A stretch of DNA of 64,000 nt, taken from contig NW_025064884.1 in NCBI RefSeq assembly GCF_019112545.1, forward strand, positions 949,454-1,013,453, given 5' to 3'. Of this stretch, positions 58,727 to 64,000 are shown in pieces. A program made the translations under genes and the position numbers. The first letter of the stretch is position 1; every line of letters starts with the position of its first letter. The notes under the pieces are model-generated. The model did not search any database. It saw only the letters and a list, made by a program, of their open reading frames with translations, and was not told where the DNA came from. The DNA comes from Guyanagaster necrorhizus (Eukaryota; Basidiomycota; Agaricomycetes; Agaricales; Physalacriaceae).

Positions 58727-59373
58727 ATGGCAGACACATTCCAACCATCCAGCTTGGTCTACACGCCACCCCGCCGCCCCTCTCAAAACCTCCGTACCTT
58801 GCTCGCTTACATAGACTCGCGTAACCACCTAAGCCCAGATATCATGAAATACTTCCACGCCACTCTCGAGCACCGCTACCTCCCAAAATCACTCGGGAGA
58901 CCGGTACTCAACAGACGACAGTACGGGGAATATATGTCGCAGTTACAGCCGATGTTTAGGTCGTTCAGGGTGCGTGAAACCCCTCGGTGCTCGCTCTCGC
59001 TGAAGAGGAGCCACTCGTGGTTTGTTTCGTGTTTATTGTGTCCTCGTTTTGACTACCTTCAGATGACGTTACACCAAGTGATCGAGACGGGCGACACGAT
59101 CGTGTACCATGTACGTTATTCTTCTGTCCCTGCTCATCGTTGCTAATTAATTTCGGTTAGGCCACAGCCGTAGGAGAATCGGTCTCTGGCGCACGGTACG
59201 ACAACGAATACATGACAACCATGCAGTTCGTTATGGGTGAACACGGCCCGCAGATTTCCTACGTGAAGGAGTATGTCGACAGCAGGAAGACGACGGAGTT
59301 TTTCCAGGAGCACAGTGCACGAGTGGCGGAGATCAATAGACGGAGATCACAGTCAGTGTCACAGGGTTCGTAG
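58727..59373 (+). CDS. Small SnoaL/NTF2-fold protein
   Basis: Three exons: 58727-58969, one starting after CCTTCAG (MTLHQVIETGDTIVYH), and one starting ATAVGESVSGARYDNEYMTT. The protein is about 160 residues: MADTFQPSSLVYTPPRRPSQ, LRTLLAYIDSRNHLSPDIMK and RRQYGEYMSQLQPMFRSFR, the strand pair with DTIVYHATAVGESVSG, then TTMQFVMGEHGPQISYVKEY and a polar tail VAEINRRRSQSVSQGS. The pattern of an N-terminal helix, a cone of beta strands and a conserved EY-x-x-x-M fits the SnoaL-like/NTF2-like fold, found in small enzymes and in binding proteins. No catalytic residue can be assigned with confidence, and no secondary-metabolite cluster lies nearby. Confidence 0.7.
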
Positions 59374-59528
59374 TAGAGAACTCAGTGGATATACATATGC
59401 TTGCCATTAGAAATTGTACACCCAGTTTAATTATCAAAAGTAGTATGCATGCCCCTCACACCTGTTTCGCTTCAATCAGCCACCGAAACCGCAGACCAAT
59501 GATGCACCGACCACTCTGTATTCAAGAA

Positions 59529-60690
59529 TCAAATAATATAAACGTTTTCCTTGTGAATCTCATAGCCCTCCAACTTCTTGAAGAATTCCAAACGCGCCTT
59601 GCGCTCCTCGACGAACTTCTGTAAATAGATATAAATATAAAGTAACCAGTAGAAGATGTTGACCAACCTCGTCAACATCATCATTAACCGCCTCATGTTC
59701 TTCCTTCTTTGGTCTCGTCTTCGTCTTCGACTCTGACTTTGTTCGCCGCCCCCTTGTTGTCTTCCTGTCACCCTCTTCTTTATCCGGGTCCTCCTTCTGA
59801 CCACGTTGAGTCTGTCGACGGACGCGTCTTTTCGGCAATGATGCCTTCCATTCTTTCGCCAATTTATCCGGATCTATGCTTTCTCGCGGGATAGTCTGCC
59901 TTTGCTTCCCTCTTCGCGCCCTAACCTTCTCGCCTTCACCAACTTCACTACCCTCGTTGTCATTGTTTACCGGGTCCTCTTGAATTTGGGATATTTCTGC
60001 ATCAGAATCGTCGGAGGATTTATGTTTCGGAATTCCGGAGCTTTCGGGTTTGACCGACGAGGGCGTGCTTGGCAAAGCGCCCGATGTTCTGGGTGCAGGA
60101 GATACAGTCGCCGGGTAAAGCTTCTGTCGAGGGGTTGTAACAGGCGCTTGTTCATTACGATCCAGCATGGGATGAGTCAGCGGTTGTTCCCGCCTGTCCG
60201 CCTTGAGCGTCTCCTCAACAGCAAAGAACCCAAAAGGGTCGCTGCCAGTACCGCGATTTATTGGAGGTGCTTCGAAAATAACGTCCTGCGCGACATAGCA
60301 CCGGGGGGAGAAATCTAAATAAAACGCCTGGTCCAGATCCTCCCCGTTATATCCAAAACGTGTACTCTCTGTAGTGAATTCGTGAAAGTCGTCGGAAGTG
60401 GCGGTAGGCAAAGAGTCGGATTCTGGCCCTGCCTCCAATATCGGAGATGAAAAGCGCGTCGGAGAGGAAGGAGGTAGTGGACTAAGAGCCTTGGCCTTCA
60501 ACTTAAGCTTTTCTCCCAGTGCCCCGATTGGTGCTCTTCCTCTGCGTCTCGGACGACTGGCATTAGAGCCGATATTTTGTAGTGGCTGGTTGTTGCGTGA
60601 CTGAGAATCCAACTTCAAGTCAGCAGTGTCTTCACAAATGTCGCTAGGTTGTTGCAAACGAATGGAGCGTGTTCTGAGAGAGCGCGACAT
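59529..60690 (-). CDS. Unrecognised disordered, probably nuclear protein
   Basis: ATG 60690 gives MSRSLRTRSIRLQQPSDICE and then about 330 residues rich in Ser, Pro, Arg and acidic residues, with basic nuclear-type patches (SLPKRRVRRQTQRGQKEDP, TTRGRRTKSESKTKTRPKKE) and a few ordered islands (FHEFTTESTRFGYNG, FYLDFSPRCYVAQDVIF, SDPFGFFAVEETLKADRREQ). An intron (GAG|GTTGGT...TTACAG, about 59,650-59,600) joins in phase to a compact last exon: KFVEERKARLEFFKKLEGYE and IHKENVYII, ending at 59529. That short helical C-terminal block preceded by a disordered region looks like a short interaction motif. I do not recognise the family. It is divergent from the PanB gene across 224 bp. Confidence 0.65.
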
Positions 60691-60914
60691 GGTGGTATTA
60701 AATCAAGAAATATGTGAAATGTGACACTGTGACTTGACATAGACGCGTCGATCACGTGCCGAAGATTCATAAGATTTTTCATTTCAAGGGTTTCGGGAGT
60801 CGGAGTCACTATGTTCCGGTTGTTCTCTTACCACCACAACACAAAATGATGGCCTGATATACCGGAGTCCTTTATAATCTTACCATTTATTATTTTATCG
60901 ATTGCTACGTCGAC

Positions 60915-61978
60915 ATGTCTCTCTCTTCATGGACTTTTCACAGATCGGCGCAAAGGGCGCTCGGATGGATACAAAGACGGTGCATGAGCGTTCGACCAGC
61001 AGAGTCGAACGACAAGGTGAACAGTGCGTCTCCATATCGTTGTGGTTCATGTCTTCTGCAGTATCCTCACTATGATTTTAGATGACCCTAGGAAAAAAGT
61101 GACTATTCAGACCTTGAAAACACTTAAAAGCGCAAACATACCAATAACGATGCTTACGGCCTATGATTATCCCACCGCAGTCTCTGCTTCTTCTAATGCT
61201 CTTATTGACGTTACCCTTGTCGGCGACTCTCTAGCCCAGGTATGCCTGGGGTACACTTCGACGACCCAGCTAACCCTCCCGGAAATGATTCACCATGCCC
61301 GAGCAGTTGCTCGCGGAACCACCCACCCGCTGCTAATAGCGGATATGCCATTCGGGTCCTTCCACGTTTCCAACGACAATGCCGTGGAGAATGCCATCCG
61401 TCTGATCCGCGAAGGCCAAGTCGAAGCGGTCAAGCTCGAAGGCGGCGAAGAGGTCGTGCCCATTGTGCGGCGACTCACGCGTATTGGCATCCCTGTAATG
61501 GCACATGTGGGCCTTTTGCCTCAAAAACACCTAGCCATGTCCGGGTACAAGGTGCAAGGAAGAAGTGCCGCGGGTGCCAAGCGCGTGATTAACGACGCTT
61601 TGGCTCTCGAAGACGCTGGCGCGTTTGCCGTCCTCGTCGAAGGAGTTCCGAAAGAGCTTGGGAAACATCTAACGGAAAAACTTCAGATACCTACGATCGG
61701 TATCGGCGCGGGTCCCTGGACAAGTGGCCAGGTATGCACGTACACACATGCTCTTCGTCCCTTAACTGATGACGGACTAGGTGCTCGTATGGGACGACAT
61801 AATGGGTACCTGGTGCGGCCACAAGGCGAAGTTTGTCCGCCGGTTCGCCGATCTGAAAACGCCCAGGGATAAGGGTGTGCAGGACTATGCTCAGGCCATC
61901 CGAGAGCGTATGTTCCCCTCAGAAGATACCGAAAGCTACACGATGGATCCTTCTGAGCTAGCCAAATTATCTGACTAA
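60915..61978 (+). CDS. ECM31: Ketopantoate hydroxymethyltransferase (PanB/Ecm31)
   Basis: First step of pantothenate synthesis: adds the hydroxymethyl group from 5,10-methylene-THF to 2-oxoisovalerate. ATG 60915 gives a mitochondrial-type presequence ([34 protein letters not shown]), then an intron with TTTTAG and [16 protein letters not shown]. The (beta/alpha)8 motifs follow: [33 protein letters not shown] (metal-binding Asp), [20 protein letters not shown] (second Asp), [18 protein letters not shown] (Lys and Glu), [49 protein letters not shown] and [20 protein letters not shown], the last split by an intron GTATGC...GACTAG. It ends SELAKLSD at 61978. All catalytic positions look present. 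A Trp sits where family members often have His or Lys in GIGAGPxTSGQ. Confidence 0.92.
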
Positions 61979-62513
61979 TCATACATTACTTTTCTGTTTG
62001 TTATTAGCAGAGTTCTAAAACATGGTCAGCATTGATGATTCAATACCTAGAGCCTAGCACGAAACGCAACTTAAGGTACCATCCGTCTTTCTATGCTCTG
62101 CTTCTGTACTTGAGGATCTGTTCAAACGGTGAGCAGACGAAAATTTGGACGACCCAGGCTAGTATATATCAGGTATAGGTCAGCGGACGGACATCAACGA
62201 GTTAATCGGGGTTCATTCATTGGTGGGACATAGTTCGACATGTAGCGATTGGTTTTATAACCTCAACCAAGATGATGAATCCATCAATAAACGGCTGAGC
62301 TCAGATATCTAAGGACCATGGATTCATTTGAAAGTCTCGTCGACAGAATAGATATAGCAAATTGTTAATGGTGTAAACTACACCAATCATAGAGTCAGCA
62401 GTGAAACCACCCCCCCTCCGCCCCACGTCAAAGAAAGACATAGAAGTATATATAGAGATGGTCAAATTGATCCATCACTCGACTGTGTATTGTTTCCGAA
62501 CTCAAACGCAACT
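61979..62513. other. Intergenic between convergent genes
   Basis: About 535 bp between the PanB stop and the F-box gene stop. No gene, repeat or RNA is seen. Confidence 0.5.
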
Positions 62514-63951
62514 TCATTGACCAAAGAGCAACCACTGAAATGACGTTCTCGTTGAGAATCTGTGTCCTTGATAGAAAACGTAAACGTACCTTATCCTGAG
62601 GTCAAGCCCCTCATCTACAAAAGCCCAGAGTTTCGGGATACACTCGGGTTCTGATTCGAGGTCACTCATGTACAGTTGCAGGGTAAAGTGCCGCAATCTC
62701 GTGGCTACAGTTTCGTTTCGACGTTGAAGCATCACAATGACGTCGCGCAAATCGCACGCAGAGTTACGCGGTAAAACGACAAGGTTTTCAAGCATCGGAA
62801 GCAACGAGGATAGTGCTTGAAAGAAGGGTGCCATGGAGTCCTTTTGCGGCTTGGGAATGTAGTTCCCGAAGTTGTCATATTCTCCATATTCCGGTTCTAT
62901 CTCCAGGTGCGCGAGATGATATTGCTCGGAGAGGAAATTCACGAGATCCGAGTGATGGATCATCCTGACATTGAACTGGAGGAATTGGAGTTGACAGGCT
63001 GAACGACAAAGAAAACTAGACAAAATATTGAGTTCGTCGGTTGTTAAAGTCTCATGAAAGGTGAGATGGATAAGAGAGGGAATCGTCATGTATTTGAGAT
63101 GAGACAGGAACGCAGAATGCAACCCTAGCTCAAGAACCTGCAGGGAGCTGTGGATCAAAGGTGTTGATATAGCACCTCCTGCCAGCACCGACGTTCTCAA
63201 TACCCTTATCTCCGGAGCCCCACTAAGGATATGCAACAGATTCTGCATACTTATAGGGCCTACATTCAATTCCTCAAGCTGCCGAGGAAGATGAATCGTT
63301 GTAGACGGAGATAACCAAACCTTTCGAAGCTTTGGGGCGGTATCAAGAATACCGGTGGGAATTTCAGTCCCTGTAACCGATCCATAACCCGGGGCGACGT
63401 GGAGGGAGAAGCATTCGAGGGAGGATAGGTCGAGTGGCGCTGGAAACATTGATTCTGGGGAAAGTCCGAGCATGAATACCACGTCACGCCATCGAGATGA
63501 CTCTTCAGCCAGTCTGTCTACTGCGTCAGACATAACACCATCAGGTCCAAAGAACGACCAAAATGTTAGAGGCGCGTTTCCGGAGCGACGAAGGGCGACG
63601 TCTAGCTTGATCAACAAACGCTCGGGATCAATGTTAAAATCCTCTGCGATGACCATGTTCGACCAAAGGGTAGGGAGTGACAAGGATATTTGCCTCCAGG
63701 AGTGACAGATGTGGCCCAGTATCCAAGGGCTTTCGGCGATATTGGCCACGTTGTAAGTATCACCGTTGAGGGTCTGTAAGAAGATTTCTCCGAGCACATC
63801 TGGAGGCAACCGATGTATACCAGTAGCAGGTTCTGTCAGTGAGTGCTGGAGAAAGGCGATATGAGCATCCAGTGATCGATGAAATAAGAACACGTACCGA
63901 AGACATGGTGGTCAGGATCAAGTTCGTAATGACTTCCTTTTTCTCTTCCAT
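62514..63951 (-). CDS. F-box-like protein with LRR-type C-terminal region
   Basis: Substrate receptor of the mushroom F-box family. ATG 63951 gives MEEKKEVITNLILTTMSS; an intron (GTACGT...TCTCCAG, 52 nt) joins in phase to HSLTEPATGIHRLPPDVLGE, IFLQTL, AESPWILGHICHSWRQISLS, LPTLWSNM, the canonical Agaricomycete F-box with its trailing W-L-W block. The remaining 340 residues are an irregular leucine-rich pattern (LSSLECFSLHVAPGYG, APKLRKVWLSPSTTIHLPRQ, LEELNVGPISM, LHHSSLQVLELGLHS-type, HLAHLEIEPEYGEYDN, SSLLPMLENLVVLPRNSACD). It ends either in YVYVFYQGHRF...LLFGQ by reading through, or by splicing the GTACGT...TTTCAG in that tail, which would change the last residues. Reading the open frame alone from 63893 would need a GTG start; the spliced start is better. 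Confidence 0.85.
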
Positions 63952-64000
63952 GACTAGCGCCTATCACACATATGTTTTCAACGTGGCCAGGATTGGTTGG

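Noticed and set aside
63893..63951. Long F-box frame read from an alternative GTG start at 63893
   Set aside because: A 52-nt intron with good signals gives an ATG start at 63951 and joins in phase before the F-box.

Overview
The window looks like nuclear DNA of a filamentous basidiomycete, probably an Agaricomycete. Genes are broken by many short introns (about 45-60 nt, GT-AG with CTAAC/CTGAC-like branch sites). Recognisable families include BTB/POZ and F-box proteins, a MYND-finger protein, a GPI-anchored chitin deacetylase, a GH71 alpha-1,3-glucanase and a GPI-anchored GMC oxidoreductase, all typical of mushroom-forming fungi. I found no tRNA, rRNA or CRISPR. Gene models were read by eye from splice signals and reading frame, so exon edges are estimates.

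Layout. 1-8.9 kb: four BTB/POZ family genes (one cut by the window edge, one frameshifted), an unrecognised gene with an OB-fold-like segment, and a multi-repeat Myb/SANT protein. 9.1-15.2 kb: an OCRL-type inositol polyphosphate 5-phosphatase (ASH plus RhoGAP-like tail), divergent from a proline-iminopeptidase-like alpha/beta hydrolase. 15.3-20.2 kb: three unrecognised genes and a MYND-finger gene with a probable homopolymer frameshift. 21.8-25.4 kb: F-box gene, another BTB gene and an Erv2-type sulfhydryl oxidase. 25.5-32.2 kb: GH71 glucanase and chitin deacetylase head to head (a cell-wall pair), then a soluble fumarate reductase. 35.8-39.0 kb: a large ThrE/PRM10-like membrane protein.

39-51 kb is a decay zone: a cytochrome P450 relic, a BTB relic that has lost its core, an apparently intact BTB gene with a broken tandem copy behind it, and a 3.8-kb tyrosine-recombinase retrotransposon (DIRS/Ngaro-like: gag-like ORF, RT-RNase H, YR) bounded by 30-bp direct repeats that each contain a palindromic core. 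Its right end lies only about 75 bp before the start codon of an NTF2-like, Mex67-related gene (51.0-52.9 kb).

54.5-64 kb: GPI-anchored GMC oxidoreductase, a small SnoaL/NTF2-fold protein, an unrecognised disordered nuclear-type protein divergent from mitochondrial ketopantoate hydroxymethyltransferase, and an F-box/LRR-like protein. The strongest unusual signals are the dense BTB family with copies at every stage of birth and decay (eight in 64 kb), the retrotransposon with its palindromic direct repeats, the divergent NTF2-like gene against its edge, and two apparent GC-AG introns.
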